Below, in pieces: positions 30,266 to 38,940 of a stretch of 64,000 nt of DNA. The position numbers and the translations under genes were made by a program. Position 1 is the stretch's first letter. Every line of letters begins with the position of its first letter. This stretch comes from an uncultured Oceanospirillales bacterium (GTDB taxonomy: Bacteria > Pseudomonadota > Gammaproteobacteria > Xanthomonadales > SZUA-36): positions 186,001 through 250,000 of the forward strand of contig CAJXKA010000002.1 of the NCBI GenBank assembly GCA_913055655.1, given 5' to 3'. Below the pieces are notes generated by a model. The model was not told where the DNA came from. It did no database searches and saw nothing but the letters and a program-made list of their open reading frames with translations.

Positions 30266-30895
30266 GTGAGCGAAGGGGCGCGTCAAACGGGGAGCGAGCC
30301 ACCCATGCGGCTGGGCGAACTGCTGATCCTCGCCGCCCTCTGGATGCTGTTCGGTTTCATGCTTTGGTATTACCTGTCGGCCTTTCACGGCGTTCCGGCG
30401 CGGTGGCTGGCCGAGCAGGGCCTGGCCGCGGTGCTCGGCGACGATTTCTACAACATCATCGCCAACCCGGATAAACACTACCTGTTCCAGGTGCAGACCC
30501 GCATCAATTTCACGTTCCCCGACGGCAGTACCGGGCCGCTGGGCTTCATCGTCAATCCGCTCGTCTACGGCTATGGCCTGCCACTGTTGTTCGGCCTGAT
30601 CATGGCCACCGGCCAGAAGCTGCGTCACAAGCTGGTGGTGCTGGCCGCGGGCTGGGTGGTAATTGTCGGTGTGCAGACATGGGGCGTGTTCTGGGAGAGC
30701 CTGAAAACCCTGGCCTTCAGTTTCGGTGGCCCCGCCCGCGACGCCGTGCTCGCCGCGGGCGTTTCGGAAGCCCTGATTGCGCTGTGTTACCAGCTGGGCG
30801 CACTGATCCTACCGGCGCTGGCGCCGGTGATGGTCTGGGTACTGGGGTCGCGGCAGGAAATTGAGCGGTTCATCCGCCTGGAATCCGCTGAATGA
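30266..30895 (+). CDS. Membrane protein resembling exosortase H-associated proteins
   Basis: A 209-residue protein with membrane spans at about residues 19-40, 95-113, 125-145 and 165-190. The middle is a periplasmic strand-rich segment (YLFQVQTRINFTF) followed by FIVNPLVYGYGLPLLFGLIMA. That NPL-x-YGYGLPL pattern is what I recall of the exosortase H-associated membrane protein family, but this is memory, not a search. No exosortase is in the window. It starts 5 nt after purL, probably only by read-through, since the functions look unrelated. Confidence 0.45.
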   Translation: MSEGARQTGSEPPMRLGELLILAALWMLFGFMLWYYLSAFHGVPARWLAEQGLAAVLGDDFYNIIANPDKHYLFQVQTRINFTFPDGSTGPLGFIVNPLVYGYGLPLLFGLIMATGQKLRHKLVVLAAGWVVIVGVQTWGVFWESLKTLAFSFGGPARDAVLAAGVSEALIALCYQLGALILPALAPVMVWVLGSRQEIERFIRLESAE

Positions 30896-30976
30896 CGGGA
30901 ACCCGCCACGACATGGGCGGTCTGTAGCGTGACGCGAAGGGAAATCGCTCCCCGCGGGAAACCGGCATGAAAGCCG

Positions 30977-30982
30977 TATAAT
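30977..30982 (+). promoter_or_regulatory. TATAAT -10 element at the start of the type II secretion operon
   Basis: An exact TATAAT whose last two bases are the first two of the ATG at 30981. If used, transcription would start near 30989-30990, where a second in-frame ATG (30990) lies, giving a leaderless gspE mRNA. There is no good -35. Confidence 0.4.
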
Positions 30983-32756
30983 GAAGACGATGGAAACTCC
31001 TACCCGCCAACCCGAAGACGACACCACCGACGCTGGCACGGCCGCGCCCGGCGAAACCTCGCCGGAGAATACGACGCCGCCCGTCGACCCGGTCTGCCAG
31101 TACCTGCTGGACAGTGGCCGGTTGCGTGCCAACGACCTGAAGCGGGCGGTCGCCTACCGCGAACAGCACGGCGGCGAGCTGATCACGCTGCTGGTGCGAC
31201 TGGGCCTGGCGTCCGAGCGCGACGTGGCCGAGGCCGAGTCAAAACTGCTGGACCTGGCGCTGGTGACGCAAAGCGACTTCCCCGAGGAGACGCCGGAAAT
31301 CGGCGACCTCTCGGTGCGTTACATGAAGCAGAACCTGTTGCTGCCCGTGGCCGCCGATGAGGATTCCATGACCGTGGTGATGGCCAACCCGCGCGACGCC
31401 TTCGCGCTGAAGGCGCTGGGCATGGCCAGCGGCAAACACATCCATACCCGAGTCGGCATCGCGTCTGAAATCGAGAACGGCATCGAGAAGCTCTACGGCG
31501 GTGGCCGCAGCCAGATGGGCCAGATCGTCGAGAGCCTGGGCGGTTCCGAAGACGACCTCGAGAACGTCGAGCACCTGCGCGACCTGGCTTCCGAGGCGCC
31601 GGTCATCCGCCTGGTGAACCTGATCATGCAGCGCGCGGTGGAAGCGCGCGCTTCGGATATCCACATCGAGCCGTTCGAGAACCGCCTGAAAGTGCGTTAC
31701 CGCATCGACGGCGTGCTGCAGGAAGTGGAATCGCCCCCGGCCAGCTCGACGGCGGCGGTGATTTCCCGTATCAAGATCATGGCCAACCTGAACATCGCCG
31801 AGCGGCGGTTGCCGCAGGACGGCCGCATCATGCACCGTGTGCAGGGCAAGGAGCTCGACCTGCGTGTCTCCACCGTGCCCACTTCGCATGGCGAGAGCGT
31901 GGTCATGCGTATCCTCGACCGCGAAGCCATCGTGCTGGATTTCGACGCGCTGGGTTTCGAGGAAGACACCCGCAACCATTTCATCCATGCGCTGGAAATG
32001 CCGCACGGCATCATCCTGGTCACCGGCCCGACGGGTTCCGGTAAAACCACGACGCTGTACACGGCGCTGAGCCAGATCAACACGCCCGAGCGCAAGATCA
32101 TCACCGTGGAAGACCCGGTGGAGTACCAGCTCGAGGGCATCAACCAGATCCAGGCCAAGTCGTCCATCGGACTCGACTTTGCACACGCGTTGCGCGCCAT
32201 CGTCCGACAGGACCCGGATGTGATCATGATCGGCGAAATGCGCGACCTTGAAACCGCGCGCATCGCCATCCAGTCGGCGCTCACCGGTCACCTGGTGCTG
32301 TCCACCCTGCATACCAACGACGCCGCCAGCGGTATCACCCGTATGCTGGACATGGGCGTGGACGACTACCTGCTGACCTCCACGGTCAACGCCATCATGG
32401 CCCAGCGCCTGGTGCGAACCCTGGACGCCGATCACCGCGAAGCGATTGAACTGGCGCCCGAGGTGGCGGCGGAAATCGGCCTGGCGGAACTGGTGCCGGG
32501 TGGCCCGTACCGCGTCTACAAACCGGTGCCGACCGAGGCCAATTCAACGGGCTACTTTGGTCGCCAGGCCATTGTCGAACTGATCCGCATGACCGACCCG
32601 CTGCGGCGCATGGTGATGCAGCACGCCACCTCGGGCGAGCTGCTGAAGCAGGCGCGCAGCGAGGGCATGCGCACGATGTACCAGGACGGCCTGCTGAAGT
32701 GCCTGAAGGGCGTCACCACCGTTGAAGAAGTCCTGCGCGTGACGCAGGAAGCGTAA
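30981..32756 (+). CDS. gspE: Type II secretion ATPase GspE
   Basis: A 591-residue secretion ATPase. The N-terminal 35 residues are acidic and disordered-looking. The N1E-like domain follows, then the ATPase: Walker A GPTGSGKT at 349-356, Asp box ITVEDPVEYQLEGINQIQ, Walker B-type VIMIGEMRD and His box LSTLHTNDAASG. It drives pseudopilus assembly from the cytoplasmic face. It lacks the tetracysteine zinc motif usual between the His box and the C-terminus: there are only two cysteines, one near the N-terminus and one near the C-terminus. The start could be 30990. It is first in an E-F-G-H-I-J-K-L-M-N-D operon. Confidence 0.93.
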   Translation: MKTMETPTRQPEDDTTDAGTAAPGETSPENTTPPVDPVCQYLLDSGRLRANDLKRAVAYREQHGGELITLLVRLGLASERDVAEAESKLLDLALVTQSDFPEETPEIGDLSVRYMKQNLLLPVAADEDSMTVVMANPRDAFALKALGMASGKHIHTRVGIASEIENGIEKLYGGGRSQMGQIVESLGGSEDDLENVEHLRDLASEAPVIRLVNLIMQRAVEARASDIHIEPFENRLKVRYRIDGVLQEVESPPASSTAAVISRIKIMANLNIAERRLPQDGRIMHRVQGKELDLRVSTVPTSHGESVVMRILDREAIVLDFDALGFEEDTRNHFIHALEMPHGIILVTGPTGSGKTTTLYTALSQINTPERKIITVEDPVEYQLEGINQIQAKSSIGLDFAHALRAIVRQDPDVIMIGEMRDLETARIAIQSALTGHLVLSTLHTNDAASGITRMLDMGVDDYLLTSTVNAIMAQRLVRTLDADHREAIELAPEVAAEIGLAELVPGGPYRVYKPVPTEANSTGYFGRQAIVELIRMTDPLRRMVMQHATSGELLKQARSEGMRTMYQDGLLKCLKGVTTVEEVLRVTQEA

Positions 32757-32768
32757 AGGCGCCAGGCC

Positions 32769-33980
32769 GTGCCGTTATTTGAATACAAGGCCGTGGCGCC
32801 CACCGGCGAAACCGTGCAGGGCGAGATGGAAGCCCTCAGCGTCGACATGGTGATCGCCAAGCTGCAGGAAGCGGGCAATATTCCGCTGAGCGCACGACTG
32901 GCGGGGCAGGGCTTCAGCCTGTCGCGCCTGCGGCTGGGCCGTCGCGGCATGAGCGGTCGCGAGGTCATGGAATTCACCCAGCAGCTTTCAACGCTGCTGG
33001 CCGCCGGCCTGCCGCTGGACCGCTCACTGGGTGTGCTGTTTGACCTGACCGAGTCGGAGCGGGTTAAGCGTACCGTCGGCGATATCCGCGACCGTGTTCG
33101 CGGTGGCGGCTCGCTGTCCGATGCCCTGGAGGCGCAACACGGCGCTTTCGGCCGTCTCTATGTCAACATGGTCCGTGCGGGTGAGCTCGGTGGCACCCTG
33201 GACACGACGCTGGAGCGCCTGGCCGACTACCTGGAACGCTCGCGGGAACTGCGCGACACCATCATTTCCGCGTTGATCTACCCGGTACTGCTGATCCTGC
33301 TGGCGGCCGGCTCGCTGATCCTGCTGCTGGTCTACGTCATCCCGCAGTTCACCCCCATCTTCGAGGAACTCGGCGGCGACATGCCGCTGATTACCAAGAT
33401 GGTGCTCGCCGTGGGCGGCGTGCTGCAGAATTTCTGGTGGGGCCTGATCGGCATCACAGTGCTGGCCGTGGTCCTGTTCCGGCGCATGCTGGCCGACCCG
33501 GAGAAGAAGCTGAAATGGGATACGCGCGTACTCGGCACGCGCTGGATCGGCGACCTGGTGGCCAAGCTGGAAACCGCCCGCCTGACCCGAACCCTGGGCA
33601 CCCTGCTGGTCAACGGCGTGCCATTGCTCTCGGCCATGTCCATCGGCTCGAAAGTGGTCGGCAACAGCCAGCTTCGTGCCGAGGTGGAAGACGCCGCCCG
33701 CGAAGTGAAAACCGGTGGCGGACTGGCGCGCAACCTGGCCGGTGCGGGCAATTTCCCGCGACTGGCGCTGCAGATGATCAGCGTCGGCGAGGAAACCGGC
33801 CAGCTCGACGGCATGTTGCTGAAAGTGGCCGACACCTATGACCGCGAGGTGCGGAACACCATCGATCGACTGTTGTCCGTATTCACACCAGTGGTGACAT
33901 TGCTGCTGGCCGTGATGATCGGCACCATCGTGCTCTCGGTGCTGCTGGCAATACTCAGCGTGAACGACCTGGTGGGGTGA
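32769..33980 (+). CDS. gspF: Type II secretion inner-membrane platform protein GspF
   Basis: A 403-residue polytopic protein with the two-fold repeated PulF/GspF domain (about residues 70-195 and 275-395). It has three membrane spans, including ALIYPVLLILLAAGSLILLL and VTLLLAVMIGTIVLSVLLAIL. SGREVMEFTQQLSTLLAAGLPLDRSL and the matching TARLTRTLGTLLVNGVPLLSAM show the repeat. It is the assembly platform that couples GspE to the pseudopilus. The stop codon is the TGA within GGGGTGAG, the left end of the repeat element that separates it from gspG. Confidence 0.94.
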   Translation: MPLFEYKAVAPTGETVQGEMEALSVDMVIAKLQEAGNIPLSARLAGQGFSLSRLRLGRRGMSGREVMEFTQQLSTLLAAGLPLDRSLGVLFDLTESERVKRTVGDIRDRVRGGGSLSDALEAQHGAFGRLYVNMVRAGELGGTLDTTLERLADYLERSRELRDTIISALIYPVLLILLAAGSLILLLVYVIPQFTPIFEELGGDMPLITKMVLAVGGVLQNFWWGLIGITVLAVVLFRRMLADPEKKLKWDTRVLGTRWIGDLVAKLETARLTRTLGTLLVNGVPLLSAMSIGSKVVGNSQLRAEVEDAAREVKTGGGLARNLAGAGNFPRLALQMISVGEETGQLDGMLLKVADTYDREVRNTIDRLLSVFTPVVTLLLAVMIGTIVLSVLLAILSVNDLVG

Positions 33981-34168
33981 GTCGGGGAATCGGTGAATCG
34001 GTGAAACGGTGAGGCGGTGAGACGGTGAAACGGTGAGATGGTGAATCGGGGAATCAGTAGACGGTGAGACGGTCAATCAGGGAGTCAGTGAGACGGTGAG
34101 TGGGTGATATGGGTTTGGTGTGGTTCGGTTTTACCGATTCCCCGATTCCCCGATTCCCCGTCTCACCC
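33975..34168. repeat. Inverted-repeat element with octamer arrays, GGGTGAG ends, between gspF and gspG
   Basis: From 33975 to about 34109 the plus strand carries some sixteen degenerate 8-bp units of the type CGGTGAAT, CGGTGAGA or CGGGGAAT. From 34134 to 34168 it carries the reverse complement, CCGATTCC units followed by CCGTCTCACCC. The ends are GGGTGAG (33975-33981) and CTCACCC (34162-34168). The two halves can pair into a long imperfect hairpin. It includes the gspF stop and fills almost the whole 202-bp gap in an otherwise tightly packed operon. About 24 nt with GAG-type ribosome-binding bases remain before the gspG ATG. Confidence 0.85.
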
Positions 34169-34182
34169 ACAAACTTAGAGGT

Positions 34183-34629
34183 ATGAACACTGTGAATATG
34201 AACAATCGAATTCAGCGCCCGATACGGGGTCCGAAGATGGCCGGTTTCACGCTGGTGGAACTGCTGCTGGTGCTGGTGATCCTGGCGCTGATCGCGGGCC
34301 TGGTGCTGCCGGGCATTATCGGCAAGGCCGAGGGTGCCAAGGTGCGCGCGGCCTCGTCGCAGATCAGCCGGCTGTCCATGTCGGTGGAAACGTTTTACCT
34401 GGATACCGGCAGCACGCCGGATTCGCTGGAAGACCTGGTGCGTGAGCCGCAGAGCGCAGCCGGCTGGAACGGCCCGTACGTCAAGCCTTCGTTGCTGAAG
34501 GATCCGTGGGGTCGCGAATACCAGTTCCGCAGCCCGGGCGAGCATGGTGATTTCGACATCTATTCCTTTGGCGCCGACGGCCAGCAGGGCGGCGACGGCA
34601 ACAACGCGGACATCACTTCCTGGGAATGA
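34183..34629 (+). CDS. gspG: Type II secretion major pseudopilin GspG
   Basis: A 148-residue pseudopilin. The prepilin motif is MAG|FTLVELLLVLVILALIAGLVLP (cleavage after Gly 21, Glu at +5), after a basic leader. The body has the GspG hallmarks YLDTGSTPDSLEDLV, WNGPYVKPSLLKDPWGREYQF and the calcium-site region SFGADGQQGGDGNNADITSWE. The ATG at 34183 is chosen because the frame upstream is the translated repeat element. It is the main subunit of the pseudopilus and needs a prepilin peptidase, which is not in the window. Confidence 0.95.
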   Translation: MNTVNMNNRIQRPIRGPKMAGFTLVELLLVLVILALIAGLVLPGIIGKAEGAKVRAASSQISRLSMSVETFYLDTGSTPDSLEDLVREPQSAAGWNGPYVKPSLLKDPWGREYQFRSPGEHGDFDIYSFGADGQQGGDGNNADITSWE

Positions 34630-34648
34630 TCGCCCGGGGATAACCGTC

Positions 34649-35122
34649 ATGCACATCCACCCGCCCGTACAGGCCGCCTCGCGGCAGCGCGGATTCACGC
34701 TGGTGGAGCTCGTCGTGGTGCTGGTCATCGTGGCCCTGGTGATGGGGCTGGTGGCGACCTCGCTGTCACGCAGCATCTCGGGCGCCGAACAGCGCCAGGC
34801 CGCGCGAAAGATTGTCGCCGCGCTTAGTTACACCCGGACGCAGGCCATCCTCAAGAAAGACGAAATGCGTTTCGAGGTCAATGTCGACGAGCGCAGCTAC
34901 CTGGCGCCCGGGCGCAAATCCGTCCAGCTGCCCGAAGGCATCGAAATCCAGCTCACCACTGCGCGGTCCGAGATGATGTCGGACCAGGTGGGCGGCATTC
35001 GCTTTTTCCCTGATGGCGGTTCCACCGGCGGCAGGGTTGACCTGTCGGTGAACGACCGGCTCTACGTGGTCAACGTGGCCTGGCTGACCGGCGAGGCCAG
35101 CCTGGAAATGCCCGAAGGATGA
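34649..35122 (+). CDS. gspH: Type II secretion minor pseudopilin GspH
   Basis: A 157-residue pseudopilin. Leader MHIHPPVQAASRQRG, then FTLVELVVVLVIVALVMGLV with Glu at +5. The body is a strand-rich GspH/FimT-like domain (VVAALSYTRTQAILKKDEMRFEV, IRFFPDGGSTGGRVDLSV). The ATG at 34649 is chosen because it gives a short basic leader; longer in-frame starts run into gspG. The stop overlaps the gspI ATG. Confidence 0.88.
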   Translation: MHIHPPVQAASRQRGFTLVELVVVLVIVALVMGLVATSLSRSISGAEQRQAARKIVAALSYTRTQAILKKDEMRFEVNVDERSYLAPGRKSVQLPEGIEIQLTTARSEMMSDQVGGIRFFPDGGSTGGRVDLSVNDRLYVVNVAWLTGEASLEMPEG

Positions 35123-35538
35123 TGGCGCGCCGCCAACAATCCGGATTCACCCTGCTCGAAGTCCTGCTCGCCTTCGTGATTTTCGCGCTGGCGTTTGCCA
35201 CGGTGCTGGAGATCGTGGGCGGTTCGGTGCGCAGCACGATTCGGGCGAAGGACTATTCCGAGGCGGCGCTCACGGCCCAGTCGATCATGGAACTGGTCGG
35301 TACCGAGATCCCGGTGATTCCCGGCGGCTATGAAGGCGAGTTCGACGGCTACCGCTGGGCCATCGACATTTACGACTACGAGCCCATCGACGAAGACGTC
35401 CGCGTGCTCGAGATTGCGCAGGTGGAGGCGACCCTGATTTACCAGGTGGACCTTTACATCGAATGGGGCGAAGGGAACCGGTCCCGTGAAGCATCCTTCA
35501 GTACCGTGCGCACCATTCGCGAAGGGACCTACCCGTGA
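35119..35538 (+). CDS. gspI: Type II secretion minor pseudopilin GspI
   Basis: A 139-residue pseudopilin with the prepilin segment QQSG|FTLLEVLLAFVIFALAFATVLEI (Glu at +5). The globular part begins SEAALTAQSIMELVGTEIPVIPG, typical of GspI. GspI, J and K form the pseudopilus tip complex. ATG and stop both overlap the neighbouring genes by 4 nt. Confidence 0.9.
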   Translation: MMARRQQSGFTLLEVLLAFVIFALAFATVLEIVGGSVRSTIRAKDYSEAALTAQSIMELVGTEIPVIPGGYEGEFDGYRWAIDIYDYEPIDEDVRVLEIAQVEATLIYQVDLYIEWGEGNRSREASFSTVRTIREGTYP

Positions 35539-36317
35539 TGGCGCCCGGTCACAGCGCAGCTCGTCCGCAGGCCGGGTTCACCCTGGTCGAGTTGTTGCTG
35601 GCCGTGACCCTGATCAGCCTGTTGCTGGGGCTGGCCTATGGCGGCATGCGGGCGGCGACGCGCGCTTCCGAGAGCGGCCAGGCGCAGCTGGAACAGTCGG
35701 GTCGATTGCGGATCACCCACCAGTTCCTGCGCCGGCAGCTGAACCTGATGCTGCCGCTGGCGTATGAGTCCGAGGGTGAGGACGAGGACGATGGCTATCG
35801 GCGGATGTTTACCGGCAGCGCCGAGTCGATCCAGTTTGTCGGTCCGATGCCGGGTTACCTCGGCACCGGCGGTCCACAGGTGCAGTACCTGGAAGTGGCC
35901 CAGGGCGAGAACGGCCTGGCGCTGACGTTTCGCCACGCCCTGCTCGAAAACTTCAAGCCGGACGACCTGTTCGTGCGTGATCCCGTGGTCCTGCTGGATG
36001 GCCTGGCGTCGGTGAACTTCGAGTTCCTGGAGCCCGCCGAAGACCTGGGTGTGCGCCCCGCCAATCCGGTCGCCGCCCAGGATGTGAACAACGAAATGCC
36101 CGGCGAGTGGGTCACCGAATGGGCGCTCGAGGACCAGATCCCCCTGGTGGTGCGCCTGGATATCGCCTACGCCGATGGTTCGAAGGTCAGCTGGCCGACG
36201 CTGTACGCGGCGCCCCGCCTCGACCCCGCCGCGCTGGGTGGCGCGAACATGGACCAGGATTACGGCAAGGCCATTCGTGACCTGATTCGCCGGCAGTCGC
36301 CGGGGGACAACAATTGA
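35535..36317 (+). CDS. gspJ: Type II secretion minor pseudopilin GspJ
   Basis: A 260-residue pseudopilin with prepilin segment QAG|FTLVELLLAVTLISLLLGLAYG and a large strand-rich globular domain, including RITHQFLRRQLNLMLPLAYE and PVVLLDGLASVNFEFLEP. It is the largest minor pseudopilin of the tip apart from GspK. The 4-nt overlap with gspI is ATGA. The gspK reading frame starts at or just after its stop. Confidence 0.88.
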   Translation: MMAPGHSAARPQAGFTLVELLLAVTLISLLLGLAYGGMRAATRASESGQAQLEQSGRLRITHQFLRRQLNLMLPLAYESEGEDEDDGYRRMFTGSAESIQFVGPMPGYLGTGGPQVQYLEVAQGENGLALTFRHALLENFKPDDLFVRDPVVLLDGLASVNFEFLEPAEDLGVRPANPVAAQDVNNEMPGEWVTEWALEDQIPLVVRLDIAYADGSKVSWPTLYAAPRLDPAALGGANMDQDYGKAIRDLIRRQSPGDNN

Positions 36318-36331
36318 AGGCCGTGGTCACA

Positions 36332-37213
36332 ATGGCTAGGCAACGTGGCATCGCGCTGGTACTGGTGCTGTGGATCCTAGTCCTGCTGACAGTGACCACC
36401 GGGGCCTTCGCCCTGATGGCGCGCATGGACCAGCTTGAGGCCAACCAGCTGCTGTCCGGCACCCAGGCGCGCCTGTGGGCCGAAGCGGGCCTGCACCTGG
36501 CGGCCGTCAGGCTTCGCGATCACGACGATACGACGCGGCCCATGACCGACGGGCGCGCCTACCGCGCGCTCATCGGCGACGTGGTCGTGGAGACAAGAAT
36601 CACGGATGAACGCGGCAAGCTCGACATCAACATGGCGGATGAAACCATGCTGGTCACGTTGTTCATCAATCACGGCATGCCCGAAGACCAGGCTGTCCTG
36701 CTTGCCGCCGCCGTGCTGGACTGGCGGGATGAAGACACGGTCCAGCGGGTGGACGGCGCGGAACTCGAAACCTACGAAGCGGCCGGCCTGGCCGTCGGCC
36801 CGGCGAACCGGAATTTCATGCTGCTTGAAGAGCTGCTGCAGGTGATCGGCATGCCCTACGAGCTGTTTCGGCGCATGGAGCCGGGCATCTCGGTGTTTTC
36901 CAACACCGACCTGCCGGATATCGCCTTCGCGCCGCCCGAGGCGTTGCTGGCTTTCCCCGAGATGACCCAGGAGGATGCGTTGAACTTCGTTGCCAACCGG
37001 CGGTCCACGGACGGGGTCGACCTGTCGCAGATGACCATGCCCAACGGCCAGCCGATCATGGCGCAGGGCAGGGGGCTGACGTATAGTATCCGCGTCAAGG
37101 CGACCATGCCCAATGGCGTGTGGGAACAACTAGAAGCCACCATCCGCCTGGGCGGCGGGCCGTCCGGCCGGCCATTCCACATTCTGCGCTGGAAAGAAGG
37201 CTTCCAGAAGTGA
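36332..37213 (+). CDS. gspK: Type II secretion minor pseudopilin GspK
   Basis: About 293 residues from ATG 36332. A TTG at 36314, overlapping the gspJ stop, would add six. The N-terminus RQRGIALVLVLWILVLLTVTTGAFALMARM is the GspK type, which lacks the Glu at +5. The helical body contains DERGKLDINMADETML and VLDWRDED, as in the alpha-domain of GspK. GspK caps the pseudopilus tip. Confidence 0.9.
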   Translation: MARQRGIALVLVLWILVLLTVTTGAFALMARMDQLEANQLLSGTQARLWAEAGLHLAAVRLRDHDDTTRPMTDGRAYRALIGDVVVETRITDERGKLDINMADETMLVTLFINHGMPEDQAVLLAAAVLDWRDEDTVQRVDGAELETYEAAGLAVGPANRNFMLLEELLQVIGMPYELFRRMEPGISVFSNTDLPDIAFAPPEALLAFPEMTQEDALNFVANRRSTDGVDLSQMTMPNGQPIMAQGRGLTYSIRVKATMPNGVWEQLEATIRLGGGPSGRPFHILRWKEGFQK

Positions 37214-37219
37214 GCATCA

Positions 37220-38353
37220 ATGGCATCGGCACTGCAAACCCGGCTTGAGAACTGGCGGCTACGCGCCCAGGCCAGCCGCTTTGGCCAGTTCATGCGCTGG
37301 TGGGGCGCGGAGCTGTTCGAGCTGCTTCCCGGTTCCATGCAGGCGAGGATGTCGCACGCCCAGGGTAAGGTCGTCATGTCCGTCACTCCCGGCGAACTGG
37401 TCCTGGGCTGGTACGAGTCCGGCAAGACCACGCCGCTGGAGCGTCACGGCACCGACCAGGATGTGCGTGTGCAGCGCCAGCAGATCGCCGACCTGTTGCA
37501 GGCCAAGGAACTGGACGAAGCCCAGCGCGACCTGGTGCTGGGCAGTGATGACGTCCTGGCCAAGACCGTGAACATGCCGCTCGCCACCGAGAGCAACCTG
37601 CGACAGGCGCTTGCCTTCGAAATGGACCGGAACACGCCGTTCAGGGCCGCCGATGTGTATTTCGACTACCGCGTGCTCGAACGCGACCGCGAAAAGTCGC
37701 AGCTGCAGGCCGAACTTCTCGTGATTCCGAAGGCGGACGTGGATACCCGTCTCGAGGTGTTGCGTGAACGTGGGCTGGCGCCCAGCGGCGTCGACGTCGA
37801 GCGCGACGGATTGCCGCTGGGCGTGAACCTGCTGCCGGTGGAGCAGCGCTACCGGGTCATCAACCGCAAGTCCCGGATGAACCTGCTGCTGGCGCTGGGC
37901 GCGGTCGTGCTGCTCGTCGGCGTGATGCTGCAGTCGCTCTGGCTGCGTGAACACCAGCTGGACATGGTGAACGAATCCATCGAGGAGGTTAGGGTCGAAG
38001 CCCGCCGTGTGCAGAATATCCGCAACCAGATTGACGACGCCGCCGAGGCGGCCGGTTTCATGGCCAGCCGGCGCGCCGAGACGCCCCCGTCGGTGGCGAT
38101 CCTGGCCGAAGTGACGCGCATCGTGCCTGACAACACCTTCCTGGACCGGTTCCGGGTCTGGCAGGGCAACGTCCAGCTGCAGGGCAAATCAGAGAACGCC
38201 CAGCAGCTGATCGAGATCGTCAATGGTTCACCACTGTTCGGTGAGAGCTCGTTCCGCGGGTCTACGCGGCTTGACACCCGCAGCGGCAAAGAGATTTTCG
38301 ACCTGCGTGCGAACCTGGAACTCGACGTCCCGGCGGCGGAGGCGGAGTCCTGA
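37220..38353 (+). CDS. gspL: Type II secretion protein GspL (XpsL-like, PilN-type C-terminus)
   Basis: A 377-residue bitopic protein. An actin-like cytoplasmic half includes AKTVNMPLATESNLRQALAFEMDRNTPF. One membrane span lies at about residues 220-238 (LLLALGAVVLLVGVMLQSLW). A periplasmic PilN-like helical and ferredoxin-like domain follows (PPSVAILAEVTRIVPDNTFLDRFRV). GspL recruits GspE to the membrane and pairs with GspM. Its shape is that of Xanthomonas XpsL. The stop overlaps the gspM start by one base. Confidence 0.85.
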   Translation: MASALQTRLENWRLRAQASRFGQFMRWWGAELFELLPGSMQARMSHAQGKVVMSVTPGELVLGWYESGKTTPLERHGTDQDVRVQRQQIADLLQAKELDEAQRDLVLGSDDVLAKTVNMPLATESNLRQALAFEMDRNTPFRAADVYFDYRVLERDREKSQLQAELLVIPKADVDTRLEVLRERGLAPSGVDVERDGLPLGVNLLPVEQRYRVINRKSRMNLLLALGAVVLLVGVMLQSLWLREHQLDMVNESIEEVRVEARRVQNIRNQIDDAAEAAGFMASRRAETPPSVAILAEVTRIVPDNTFLDRFRVWQGNVQLQGKSENAQQLIEIVNGSPLFGESSFRGSTRLDTRSGKEIFDLRANLELDVPAAEAES

Positions 38354-38940
38354 TGCAGCTCGTATCCGAACAGCAGAACGGAAAGCTGACCGCGGTGTTG
38401 CTGCTGCTCGTGGCGCTGATCCTCGTGTACATGCTGGGGTTTCACTGGTTCGTGAAGCGCCACGTGGCCTATTCGGAGGAACTGTCGGAGTTGCGCGGCC
38501 AGCTCGGCCGTTTCCAGGCCGTCGCGGCACAGCGCGAACCCCTGGAGGCACGACTCAGGGAAATTCGCGAATCACGTGACGACACCGACCTTTTCCTCGC
38601 CGAGAGCGGTTTCAACGAGGCCGCCGCGGCCATGAATGAACGGCTGGGCCAGATGGTCAGCGCCGAGGCCGAGGGCGACTGCCAGATCATCAGCCGGCAA
38701 CCGGTCCGCCCGCGGGTACAGGAACGATTCGAAAGGGTCACGGTCAACGTTCGCATGCGATGTGAAGGCGAAGACCTGCTGCGTGTGCTGTACCGGCTGG
38801 AGTCCGAGGTGCCGATGGTGCTCATCGACGACCTCAATATCATCCGCCCGCGGACCCGACGCCGTGTCGGTGGCCAGGTGCAGGAAGTGGCCCAGCCCAT
38901 GGATGTCCGGTTCAACATGTCCGGGTACCTGAAACCGTGA
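38353..38940 (+). CDS. gspM: Type II secretion protein GspM (XpsM-like)
   Basis: A 195-residue bitopic protein with one N-terminal span (TAVLLLLVALILVYMLGFHWFV, about 11-32), a coiled coil (about 38-75) and a ferredoxin-like periplasmic domain (DLLRVLYRLESEVPMVLIDDLNI). It partners GspL in the inner-membrane platform. Assignment comes from topology and its place between gspL and gspN. Confidence 0.82.
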   Translation: MQLVSEQQNGKLTAVLLLLVALILVYMLGFHWFVKRHVAYSEELSELRGQLGRFQAVAAQREPLEARLREIRESRDDTDLFLAESGFNEAAAAMNERLGQMVSAEAEGDCQIISRQPVRPRVQERFERVTVNVRMRCEGEDLLRVLYRLESEVPMVLIDDLNIIRPRTRRRVGGQVQEVAQPMDVRFNMSGYLKP

